Source: Streptomyces gobiensis
Lineage (GTDB): Bacteria > Actinomycetota > Actinomycetes > Streptomycetales > Streptomycetaceae
Reading direction: 5' to 3'
Length of the DNA: 64,000 nucleotides
NCBI RefSeq assembly: GCF_021216675.1
Contig: NZ_CP086120.1
Coordinates: forward strand, 1,966,501-2,030,500
The notes beneath the pieces are model-generated. The model worked only from the letters and a program-made list of their open reading frames with translations. It was not told the DNA's origin and made no database searches. Of this stretch, positions 41,868 to 50,167 are shown in pieces. The number at the start of each line of letters is the position of its first letter. The first letter of the stretch is position 1. Position numbers and translations under genes: made by a program.

Positions 41868-44099
41868 TCAGACGCGGGTCGCCTCAAGCTCAGGTTCGGC
41901 CCGAGTCGCAGCCGCCCCCGCGTCAAGACGCTGTTGCAGCTTCTCGCCCTCCACATCCACGTTGGGCAGGACCCGGTCCAGCCACCTCGGCAGCCACCAG
42001 GCCTTCTCACCCAGCAGGGCGAGTACGGCCGGGACGATGGCCATCCGGACGATGAAGGCGTCAAAGAGGATAGCGACAGCGAGACCGAAGCCCATCATCT
42101 TGATCATCGACTCACCGGCTCCGATAAAGCCCGCGAAGACGCTGATCATGATGACCGCGGCGGCGGTGACCACCCGGGCGCCGAGCTTGAAGCCGGTGAC
42201 AACGGCCTGTCCGGGACGCTCACCATGGACGTAGGCCTCACGCATCCGGGTGACAAGGAAGACCTCGTAGTCCATAGCCAGACCGAATATCACGCCGATC
42301 ATGAAGATCGGCATCATGCTCATGATCGGCCCGGTCTGCTCCACCCCGATGAGGCCCGCCAGCCAGCCCCACTGGAAGACGGCCACCACCGCACCAAGCG
42401 CGGCGAGCACCGACAGCAGAAAGCCGAGCGCCGCCTTGAGCGGCACCAGAACCGACCGGAAGACCATCAGCAGCAGGATGAACGCGAGTCCCACGACCAG
42501 CGCCAGATACGGCACCAGCGCATCGTCCATCACCTGTGAGAAGTCAATGTTGATGGCGGTCATCCCGGAGACCAGCACAACAGCACCGGTGTCCGCCTTG
42601 AAGCCGTCCGCCTTGGCGCGGATATCGCGGACCAGGTCCTCGGTCTCGGTGCTGCTCGGCCGCGACTTCGGCACGACCGTGATGGTCGCGGTGTCCCCGG
42701 CCTCGTTGAAGGCCGCCGGTGTCACCGCCGCGACACCGTCCAGCTTCTCGATGCTGTCCTTGACCGTCCTCGCGGCAGCCTTCGGGTTGTCGCTGCCCGT
42801 GGTGTCCAGGACCGTCAGCAGCGGACCGTTGAAGCCAGGGCCGAAGCCCTCGGCCATCAGGTCGTAGGCCCTGCGCTGGGTGGAGCTGGTGGGCTGGTCA
42901 CCCTCGTCGGGCAGGCCAAGGTTGAGGCTGGTCACCGGGACCGCGATGGCACCGAGGCCGAGCACCGCGGTGAGCAGCACCACCACCGGACGCCGCAGCG
43001 TGAACCGGGCCCAGCGGGTGCCCATGTTCGGCTTGGCCTCCAGTGCACCGGCGTCCGGCACCCCGGTGCCCGGGTTGGCCTTGCGTACCCGGCGGCCGAA
43101 GATCCGCTTGCCGACCATGCCCAGCGCGGCCGGGACCAGGGTGATGGCGACCAGGACGGCGATGACGACCGTGCCCGCTGCGGCGAAGCCCATCTTGGTG
43201 AGGATCGGGATGTTGACGACCGCGAGCCCCGCCAGTGCGATGACCACGGTGAGACCGGCGAAGACCACCGCCGAGCCCGCGGTACCCACGGCGCGCCCCG
43301 CGGCCTCCTCCCGGTCGCGGCCCTCGATCAGCTCCGCGCGGTAGCGGGAGGCGATAAACAGCGCGTAGTCGATGCCGACCGCGAGGCCGATCATCATCGC
43401 GAGCGTGGTGGTGTTGGCGGACAGGCCGAGCGTGGAGCCGAGAGCGACGATCGACGAGATACCGATCATGACACCGATCAGCGCGGTGATCAGTGGCAGC
43501 CCGGCGGCGACCAGCGAGCCGAAGGTGATGATGAGGACGATCGCGGCGACCGCGATTCCGACGATCTCGCCATTGCCCATATCGGGCTCGGTGAAGAGCG
43601 CGTCACCGCCGAGCTCGACCGTGAGCCCCGCGCTGCGCCCGGTGTCAGCGGCGGCCTCCAGGCCCTCCCTGGTCCTGTCGGTGATCTTGTCGGCGGAGAC
43701 CTTGTAGGTGACCTGCGCGTAGGCGATGTCCCCCTGCCGGCTGACCGCACCCTCGGCCTGGAAGGGGCTGACCACCTGGGCGGCCTGACCGCCGGACAGC
43801 TCACCGACGGTCTTCTCCACCACGGCCCTGTTCTCCGTCGCGGTGATCTTCTCGCCGCTGGGCGCACGGAAGACCAGACGCGCCTGGGCGCCATCGGCGG
43901 CCGCGCCCGGAAAGCGCTCCTCCATCAGGTCGAAGGCCTGCTGGGCCTCCGTACCGGGGAGCGCGAAATCGTCATCGGACGGGCCTGAGGCTGAAGAGGC
44001 ACCCGCCCCGGCGGCGACCAGCAGCGCCACCCAGAGCAGGGCGACGACGCGGCGGCGCCGGAAGGCGAATCTGCCGAGTCTGTAAAGGAACGTGGCCAC
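41868..44099 (-). CDS. MMPL family RND transporter
   Basis: A 743-residue exporter of the MMPL/RND superfamily. The N-terminal FLYRLGRFAFRRRRVVALLWVALLVAAGAG is the classic start with the first membrane helix. Two extracytoplasmic loops, each followed by five or six helices, are seen (for example FGSLVAAGLPLITALIGVMIGISSIV and GLAMDYEVFLVTRMREAYVHG, where GLAxDYExF carries the proton-relay Asp-Tyr pair; the first repeat has GLAVGIDYALFIASRYR). MMPL proteins move lipids, siderophores or drugs out of the cell. I place the start at the GTG 44099 where conserved sequence begins. The cargo is unknown. No lipid-synthesis genes are adjacent. Confidence 0.93.
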   Translation of the reverse strand: MATFLYRLGRFAFRRRRVVALLWVALLVAAGAGASSASGPSDDDFALPGTEAQQAFDLMEERFPGAAADGAQARLVFRAPSGEKITATENRAVVEKTVGELSGGQAAQVVSPFQAEGAVSRQGDIAYAQVTYKVSADKITDRTREGLEAAADTGRSAGLTVELGGDALFTEPDMGNGEIVGIAVAAIVLIITFGSLVAAGLPLITALIGVMIGISSIVALGSTLGLSANTTTLAMMIGLAVGIDYALFIASRYRAELIEGRDREEAAGRAVGTAGSAVVFAGLTVVIALAGLAVVNIPILTKMGFAAAGTVVIAVLVAITLVPAALGMVGKRIFGRRVRKANPGTGVPDAGALEAKPNMGTRWARFTLRRPVVVLLTAVLGLGAIAVPVTSLNLGLPDEGDQPTSSTQRRAYDLMAEGFGPGFNGPLLTVLDTTGSDNPKAAARTVKDSIEKLDGVAAVTPAAFNEAGDTATITVVPKSRPSSTETEDLVRDIRAKADGFKADTGAVVLVSGMTAINIDFSQVMDDALVPYLALVVGLAFILLLMVFRSVLVPLKAALGFLLSVLAALGAVVAVFQWGWLAGLIGVEQTGPIMSMMPIFMIGVIFGLAMDYEVFLVTRMREAYVHGERPGQAVVTGFKLGARVVTAAAVIMISVFAGFIGAGESMIKMMGFGLAVAILFDAFIVRMAIVPAVLALLGEKAWWLPRWLDRVLPNVDVEGEKLQQRLDAGAAATRAEPELEATRV

Positions 44100-44231
44100 G
44101 AGAGAGGTACTCCGTCTCGGGTCGGGTGCGGACTGGGACGGTGGGGGGCGGTGGACCGCGCACCGCGAGAAGTGACAGTCCATGTCAGAAGACGCGCACA
44201 CCCTCGCGAGAGGTGACCGACCGCCCAAAAT

Positions 44232-44245
44232 GAGACACAGGTCAC
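44232..44245. promoter_or_regulatory. Imperfect Crp-like site between MMPL and tricorn genes
   Basis: GAGACACAGGTCAC differs in one base from the perfect site at 41042 (shared ACACAGGTCAC). It lies about 130 bases before the MMPL start and 63 bases before the tricorn protease start. Function is inferred. Confidence 0.25.
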
Positions 44246-44307
44246 ATACACAAACGGAACGGTCACGGCATGATCACGACTTGCCGTGCCTGCGAGCCGC
44301 CCGAACC

Positions 44308-47300
44308 ATGGGAAAGGTGAGCAATGGTGCGTATCTCCGGTTCCCACACCTTCACGGTGATCTGCTGTGCTTCGCCGCCGAGGATGACCTCTGGATTGCC
44401 CCGATCCCCGCCAACAGGGAGAAGCCCGGCCGGGCCTGGCGGCTCACCGTGGACCGCACCCGGGTCGGGCATCCCCGCTTCTCACCGGACGGGCGGCAGA
44501 TCGCCTTCACCACTTGGCGCAGTCTCGATCCGGAGATCCATCTCGTCCCGGTGGACGGCGGACTGGCCGAACGCCTGACGTACTGGGGTGCGACCGACAC
44601 CCGGGTCTGTGGCTGGACGCCCGACAGCGACATCCTGGCCGTCGCCTCACACGGCCAGCCCTTCTCCTATTTCTCCTGGTCCTACCGGCTGCCCCCGGAC
44701 GGCAGCCCCGGCGGCAGACTGCCCTGGGGACCCTGCTCGGACATCACCGTCGCCGACCTCGACGGCGAGCGCAAGACGCTGCTGCTCACCGGCAAACCAC
44801 CTCATGAGCCCGCCTCCTGGAAGCGGTACCGGGGCGGGGCGATGGGGAGGCTGTGGCTGCACGGCGAACGGCTGCTGGCCGGCCTCAACGGGCATCTGGA
44901 GTCCCCGATGATCGTCTGGGGCGGCTCCCCCGGGCACTGGGAGGGCCCCTTGGAGCGGGTCGCCTTCCTCTCCGACCACGAGGGCATCGGAAATCTCTAC
45001 TCCTGCCGCCCGGACGGCTCCGATCTGCGCAGACATACGGACCACGCCGACTTCTACGCCCGGCACGCCGCCACCGACGGCAACCGGATCATCTACCAGT
45101 GCGCGGGCGAGCTCTGGCTGGTCGACGATCTGAGCCCGGGGACATCTCCCCGCCGTCTCGATGTCCAGCTCGGCGGCCCACGCGCCGGGCGGCGCCACTA
45201 TCAGGTGCCCACCGCCAACTATCTCGACTCCCTCGCCGTGGACAACACCGGGCGGGCCAGCGCGGTGTGTGTGCGCGGCAGCCTGTACTGGCTGACCCAC
45301 CGGGACGGCCCGTCCCGCGTCATCGCCGACACCCCCGGCGTGCGGGCGCGGCTGCCGGAGATGCTGGGCTCCAGCGGGCAACTCGCCTATGTGACGGACG
45401 CTGAAGGCGAGGACGCCGTCGAGATCGCCTATCTTCCCCGGGCCAGCGGTGGCCAGAACCCACGGCGGCTGGCGTCAGGCCGACTGGGCCGGGTTCAGGA
45501 GCTGGCCGCCTCGCCCGACGGCGACACCCTCGCGGTGGCCACGCACGACGGCCGGCTGCTGCTGATCGACGCGGCACCGGATGGCACGGGCGAGGTGACC
45601 GAGCTGATCCGTTCAACCAACGGCCCGGTGCACGATCTGTCGTTCTCCCCCGATTCAGCGTGGCTGGCCTGGGCCCACCCGGGCATCGGGCGTTCACTGC
45701 GCCAAATCAAAATCGCCAAGCTGACCGACCACCAACCTCACCCTGCCTCCCCCGCCCCCACCCCGTGGACGATCCTCGATGTCACCGACGGCCGCTTTGA
45801 GGACGAGCAGCCGGTCTTCACCCGGGACGGCCGCTATCTGGCCTTCCTCTCCTGGCGCGGCTTCGACCCGGTCTACGACGTACACACCGGTGATCTCTCC
45901 TTCCCGCTGGGCTGCCGCCCCTATCTGGTACCGCTCTCCTCGGCCACCCACTCCCCCTTCGCGCTCTCCCCGGAGGGCCGCCCGGCGGCCGGTGGGCTGG
46001 ACCCGGAGGACACCAGTGGCGAGGACGGTTCGGTGCTGGTCGAGGCCGAGGGGCTGGCCAACCGGGTCACCCCCTTCCCCGTCATGGCCTCCAAGTACTC
46101 CGAGCTCCGCCCGGTGGCGGGCGGCGGCCTCATCTGGCTCCGCCACCCCATCTCCGGCGCGCTCGGCGAGACCTTCGCCAACCCGGCCGATGTGTCGGGG
46201 AAACCGACTCTGGAGCACTTCGACCTGGCCAAGGCCAAGCGGACCGAGCTGAGCAGCGATGTGGACTGGTTCGCGCTCAGCGTCGACGGCACCCGGCTGG
46301 TCATCAACGATGACGGTGACCTGCGGGCCGTACCCGCCAATGAGACCGCCGACAGCGACTCGACCGTCGCCATCGATCTGCGCCGGATCGTGCACAACGT
46401 GGACCCCGGCGCCGAGTGGCGGCAGGCGTACGACGAGGCGGGCCGGATCATCCATGCCTACTTCTGGGACCCGGGAATGTGCGGCATCGACTGGGCCGCG
46501 GTGCTCGACCAGTACCGGCCGCTGGTCGAACGGGTCGCCTCCCCCGATGAGTTCGCCGATCTGCTCCGCGAGGTGCTGGGCGAGCTGGGCACCTCACACG
46601 CGTATGTCTCCCCGGCCCGGCGCAACGAGGGCCCGCCGCACTACCAGCGGCCGATCGGGCTGCTCGGCGCCAACTTCTGCCGTACGAAGGACGGCGAGTG
46701 GCAGGTTTCCCGGATTCTGCCCGGCGACTCCTCGGACTCCAGGGCCCGCCCACCGCTGGCTGGCTCGGGCATCCGGGAGGGGGCGACGCTCACCCATGTC
46801 GACGGCCGCCCGGTCGACCCGGTGACCGGCCCGTTCCCGCTGCTGGCGGCGGCCGGGGGCACCACCGTGGAGCTGACCTTCCGGGCGGCCGAGGGTGACG
46901 GTCCGCCGCGCCGGATCGCGATCGTGCCGCTGGTCGACGAACGGCCGCTGCGCTACCAGGACTGGGTGGCCAAGCGGCGCAGGGTCGTACGGGAGTTGAG
47001 CGGCGGCAAGTGCGGTTACCTGCACATCCCGGATATGGGCGGCTCGGGCTGGGCGCAGTTCAACCGGGATGTGCGGATGGAGGTCTCCCGCCCGGCGCTG
47101 ATCGTCGATGTACGGGGTAACGCGGGCGGCAACATCAGCGAGCTCGTCATCGAGAAGCTCACCCGCTCCATTCTGGGCTGGGATCTGACGCGTAACGCCC
47201 AGCCGGTCTCCTACACAAGTAACGCGCCGCGCGGTCCGGTCGTCGCCCTGGCCGACGAAGCCACGTCCTCGGACGGCGACATGATTACCGCCGCCTTCCG

Positions 47301-47631
47301 GCTGCTGGGCCTGGGCCCGGTGGTCGGCGCCCGGACCTGGGGCGGGGTCGTCGGCATGACCGGGCGTCACCGGCTCGTCGACGGCACGGTGATTACGGTG
47401 CCGATGAACGCCGCCTGGTTCGACGAGTACGGCTGGGACGTGGAGAACCATGGCGTCGCCCCGGACATCGAGGCGCTGCGCACCCCGCTGGACTGGGCGG
47501 AAGGCCGCTATGCCGTCCTCAGCACGGCCGTACGCACCGCCCTGGACCTTCTGGAGCGCCATCCGGCCCCCACGCCGCCCGATTACAGCAACGTCCCGGA
47601 CCGCCGCAGACCACTGCTGCCGCCGCGGTGA
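44308..47631 (+). CDS. Tricorn-type S41 serine protease
   Basis: A 1107-residue giant protease that degrades peptides released by the proteasome or other proteases. The N-terminal half holds six- and seven-bladed propellers (AYLRFPHLHGDLLCFAAEDDLWI..., PRFSPDGRQIAFTT, DEQPVFTRDGRYLAFLS). The tricorn core helices follow (about 690-790), then a PDZ domain (about 790-880, IREGATLTHVDGRPVDP) and the S41 catalytic domain. Catalytic residues are visible as His in ELGTSHAY and Ser in DEATSSDGDM, with the oxyanion Gly in DVRGNAGGN and the GHRLVDGTV region. I took the ATG at 44308; a GTG three codons later is possible. Divergent from the MMPL gene. Confidence 0.93.
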   Translation: MGKVSNGAYLRFPHLHGDLLCFAAEDDLWIAPIPANREKPGRAWRLTVDRTRVGHPRFSPDGRQIAFTTWRSLDPEIHLVPVDGGLAERLTYWGATDTRVCGWTPDSDILAVASHGQPFSYFSWSYRLPPDGSPGGRLPWGPCSDITVADLDGERKTLLLTGKPPHEPASWKRYRGGAMGRLWLHGERLLAGLNGHLESPMIVWGGSPGHWEGPLERVAFLSDHEGIGNLYSCRPDGSDLRRHTDHADFYARHAATDGNRIIYQCAGELWLVDDLSPGTSPRRLDVQLGGPRAGRRHYQVPTANYLDSLAVDNTGRASAVCVRGSLYWLTHRDGPSRVIADTPGVRARLPEMLGSSGQLAYVTDAEGEDAVEIAYLPRASGGQNPRRLASGRLGRVQELAASPDGDTLAVATHDGRLLLIDAAPDGTGEVTELIRSTNGPVHDLSFSPDSAWLAWAHPGIGRSLRQIKIAKLTDHQPHPASPAPTPWTILDVTDGRFEDEQPVFTRDGRYLAFLSWRGFDPVYDVHTGDLSFPLGCRPYLVPLSSATHSPFALSPEGRPAAGGLDPEDTSGEDGSVLVEAEGLANRVTPFPVMASKYSELRPVAGGGLIWLRHPISGALGETFANPADVSGKPTLEHFDLAKAKRTELSSDVDWFALSVDGTRLVINDDGDLRAVPANETADSDSTVAIDLRRIVHNVDPGAEWRQAYDEAGRIIHAYFWDPGMCGIDWAAVLDQYRPLVERVASPDEFADLLREVLGELGTSHAYVSPARRNEGPPHYQRPIGLLGANFCRTKDGEWQVSRILPGDSSDSRARPPLAGSGIREGATLTHVDGRPVDPVTGPFPLLAAAGGTTVELTFRAAEGDGPPRRIAIVPLVDERPLRYQDWVAKRRRVVRELSGGKCGYLHIPDMGGSGWAQFNRDVRMEVSRPALIVDVRGNAGGNISELVIEKLTRSILGWDLTRNAQPVSYTSNAPRGPVVALADEATSSDGDMITAAFRLLGLGPVVGARTWGGVVGMTGRHRLVDGTVITVPMNAAWFDEYGWDVENHGVAPDIEALRTPLDWAEGRYAVLSTAVRTALDLLERHPAPTPPDYSNVPDRRRPLLPPR

Positions 47632-47722
47632 TTTGGTGCGGCTTTTGCCCCAGCATGCGAAGTTCGCCGGTGCGTGTAAGGCTTGTCACGGCCCAACCAG
47701 CCTCACACGTGGAGTGAAATAC

Positions 47723-47929
47723 ATGGGTATGTCAGACCAGTTCAAGGACAAGGCGCAGAAGGCGCAGGAAAAGGCGCAGAAGGCCAAGGAGGCCGCACAG
47801 GAACGCGCCAAGAAGGCAAAGGGCGGCGCTCAGGAGCGCGGCCAGCAGACCCAACAGCGGGGCCAGCGGGAGTCGCAGAACGTCCAGCAGAGCCTGGAGG
47901 ACGAACGCGACGACTGGGAAAACCGGTAA
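47723..47929 (+). CDS. Small, highly charged helical protein (CsbD-like stress type)
   Basis: A 68-residue protein made almost entirely of Lys, Ala, Gln, Glu and Arg (QFKDKAQKAQEKAQKAKEAA, then QERGQQTQQRGQRESQ). It is predicted to be helical or disordered. No hydrophobic core, cysteine or catalytic motif is present. The repeated KAQ/KAK units resemble CsbD/late-embryogenesis-like stress proteins without being a clear member. GGAGTG precedes the ATG; an ATG two codons later is also possible. It stands alone between the tricorn gene and extragenic repeat D. Function unknown; desiccation or stress protection is only a guess. Confidence 0.65.
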   Translation: MGMSDQFKDKAQKAQEKAQKAKEAAQERAKKAKGGAQERGQQTQQRGQRESQNVQQSLEDERDDWENR

Positions 47930-48050
47930 CACGCCCCACCCACTCTGCGGGGCGTACCACCCCCGCAGAGTTCCCCAATCCCGCCCCTACCCGGCTGTAC
48001 CAATTTGCGGCTCCGCCGCGTGGGGGGCTGCCGCCCCCAGACCCCGAGGT

Positions 48051-48211
48051 GTTGTGGGCACTCGGGCCTCCCCCAGACTTCGTCCGGGGGGACCCCCAGA
48101 GGGGCGGCACGGGTGGGCACAACACCGGCCACCGAAGCCGCACCGGCCACCCCGGGGCCCGGGGCGCGAGCCCCGGTTACGGGAAGGGGCGGGAATTGGG
48201 GAACACCCACC
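48051..48211. repeat. Extragenic palindromic repeat, copy D
   Basis: The hairpin module is 48051-48123 (73 bases), opening GTTGTGGGCACTCG and closing GGGTGGGCACAAC, with an enlarged inner stem region (CCTCCCCCAGAC/GTCCGGGGGGA). The GC-rich module follows at 48150-48211. The 73-base hairpin is base-for-base identical to copy E, 4.6 kb away. It lies between two convergent genes. The flanks, about 47930-48050 and 48212-48266, hold only GC-rich sequence. Confidence 0.78.
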
Positions 48212-48266
48212 CACGGCACCCCGCAACCGGGGTGAAGCCCCCGCCACGCGGCGGAGCCGCACCCCC

Positions 48267-49157
48267 CTACGCCCCACCACCCCGCTCCCTCTCATCCGCT
48301 TCCCCGCCCGCACCAACCAACCCAGCCCGCGAACCCCGCGTAGCCGCAAAGCGGGGCTCGAAGCGAGCCATCTCCCGCTGGCCCACCGAGCCGATGACCG
48401 GCGGCAGATAGCCACGTATGGACTGCATACCGCGCAACCACCCCTGCGCGTACACATGGTGCGAACGCCGCTCGATCCCCGCGACGATCCGGTCGATGGC
48501 CGGACCCAGCGGATAGGTCTTGTTGGACGGCCAGGGCAACCGCTTACGCAGATCCCGCATCACCTCGTCCTCATCCGCGCCGCGCACCATATCCGTGTCG
48601 GTCCAGCTCAAGTAGCCCACACCGACCCGCACTCCCTTGTAGCCGACCTCCGCGCGCAGGCTGTGCGCGAAGGCCTCGACGCCCGACTTGGACGCGCAGT
48701 AAGCGGTCATCATCGGCGCCGGAGTCATCGCGGCGAGCGAGGCTATCTGCAGGAAGTAGCCACGGGACTCCATCAGCACGGGCAAGAAGGCCCGCCCCGT
48801 GACCGCACCACCGATGAGGTTGACCTCGATGACCCGCCGCCAGGAGGCGGGGTCGGAGTCCAAAAACGGACCGCCCTGCGCCACACCGGCGTTGGCGACG
48901 ACGACGTCCACCTTCCCGAAGCGGTCCTTCACTTCGAGCGCCACCTGCTCCATCGCCACATGGTCGGTGACATCGGCATGCCAGTAGTGGGAATCGGTGT
49001 CCAGCGCCCCGCTGACCTTCTTCAGCTGATCGGGCTCCAGCCCGATCAGCGCGATCTTCGCGCCCCGGGCGGCGAGCTTACGGGCCAGCAGCTCACCCAC
49101 CCCACGCGCACCGCCGGTCACCACCGCGACCTGGCCCTCCAGGCTCCAACGCCTCAT
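48267..49157 (-). CDS. Short-chain dehydrogenase/reductase
   Basis: A 296-residue SDR oxidoreductase. The NAD(P)-binding TGGARGVGE (TGxxxGxG) is at about 15-22, NAG in VVVANAGVAQGG, and the active-site Tyr-x3-Lys in AYCASKSG preceded by the Ser in LQIASLAAM. It is the last gene of a three-gene operon (monooxygenase, hydrolase, SDR), overlapping the hydrolase gene by four bases (ATGA). The order is the same as mymA-lipR-sadH of Mycobacterium tuberculosis. The C-terminal 35 residues are Gly/Arg-rich and probably disordered. Confidence 0.92.
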   Translation of the reverse strand: MRRWSLEGQVAVVTGGARGVGELLARKLAARGAKIALIGLEPDQLKKVSGALDTDSHYWHADVTDHVAMEQVALEVKDRFGKVDVVVANAGVAQGGPFLDSDPASWRRVIEVNLIGGAVTGRAFLPVLMESRGYFLQIASLAAMTPAPMMTAYCASKSGVEAFAHSLRAEVGYKGVRVGVGYLSWTDTDMVRGADEDEVMRDLRKRLPWPSNKTYPLGPAIDRIVAGIERRSHHVYAQGWLRGMQSIRGYLPPVIGSVGQREMARFEPRFAATRGSRAGLVGAGGEADERERGGGA

Positions 49158-50167
49158 GGCTTCCCTGCCTCCTTCGCTACATCCGGCTCCGAACCCCGCT
49201 CCACATCCCGCTCCGAACCCCGCTCCATGTCCCGCTCCGTATCCCGCCCCGCATCGGTTGCCGCCAAGTGCTCGCGTACCAGCCCACCCAGCACGTCCGT
49301 CACGGCCTCCGGTGCCTCAATGGGGGTCATATGGCCAAGCCCTGCCAGCTCATGCAGCCCGGCGCAGTCGGGCAGCGCGGCGGCCAGCTCCCGGGCGTGC
49401 ACGATGGGGGTGAGCCGGTCCTGGGTGCCGATGATGACCGCGGTGGGCGCGGTCAGTTCCGGTATCCTCGCCGCCAGATCGAGATCGCCCAGCACGGCGC
49501 CCCATGCGGCGCGCACGGTCCGGGGACAGGCGTGCACGATACGGGCGCAGGCCTCGACCTTGTCCGGGGCAGAACCGGGGCCCATCGTCGCGTACTTGAC
49601 CGCCTTCTTGGAGATCGGTGTGACGGGCCCCATCGGCGCCCGTGAGCCGAGCAGCAGCCGGTGCGCCCGAGCGCGGAGACGCGGTGAGCGGAACGGCAGC
49701 ACCCGGGCCTCGCCGGGCAGTCGGCTGGCCCCGGTACTGCACAGCAGCAGCGCTGCCGCGCGCCGACCGAGTTCGGGGCGGTCGGCGGCGGCCATGATGG
49801 TCATGCCGCCCATGGAGTGCCCGCCTATGACGGCCCGTTCGCCCTCGTCCAGGGTGGCGTCGAGCACGGCACACAGATCGTCGGCGAGCGCGTGGGTGCT
49901 GTATCCGCCGGGTGCGGCGGGGGAACGGCCGTGCCCCCGCTGGTCGTAGACGATCACCCGGTGACCGTCGGCGGCCAGCTTCCGTATCACCGGCGCCCAG
50001 AAGACGGTGGAGCAGGTCCAGCCATGTGCCAGCACTATGGCCGGTCCGTTCTCCGGCCCATGGGTCTCGGCGTGCAGCCGCGCCCCGTCGGCGGAGGTCA
50101 CGGTCAGCTCCCGGGCCGGGGCGGGAGGAGCGTAGGGGCCGCTGGATATATGTATGAGACGGCTCAT
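49154..50167 (-). CDS. Alpha/beta hydrolase
   Basis: A 337-residue alpha/beta-hydrolase-fold esterase or lipase. The oxyanion motif is LAHGWTCS, the nucleophile elbow GGHSMGGMT (GHSMGG, Ser nucleophile), the acidic residue in IIGTQDRLTP and the catalytic His in GLGHMTPIEAP. The last 35 residues contain a tandem acidic/basic repeat (DTERDMERGSERDVERGSE). It overlaps the upstream monooxygenase by four bases and the downstream SDR by four. In such operons the monooxygenase makes an ester and the hydrolase would open it. Confidence 0.92.
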   Translation of the reverse strand: MSRLIHISSGPYAPPAPARELTVTSADGARLHAETHGPENGPAIVLAHGWTCSTVFWAPVIRKLAADGHRVIVYDQRGHGRSPAAPGGYSTHALADDLCAVLDATLDEGERAVIGGHSMGGMTIMAAADRPELGRRAAALLLCSTGASRLPGEARVLPFRSPRLRARAHRLLLGSRAPMGPVTPISKKAVKYATMGPGSAPDKVEACARIVHACPRTVRAAWGAVLGDLDLAARIPELTAPTAVIIGTQDRLTPIVHARELAAALPDCAGLHELAGLGHMTPIEAPEAVTDVLGGLVREHLAATDAGRDTERDMERGSERDVERGSEPDVAKEAGKP

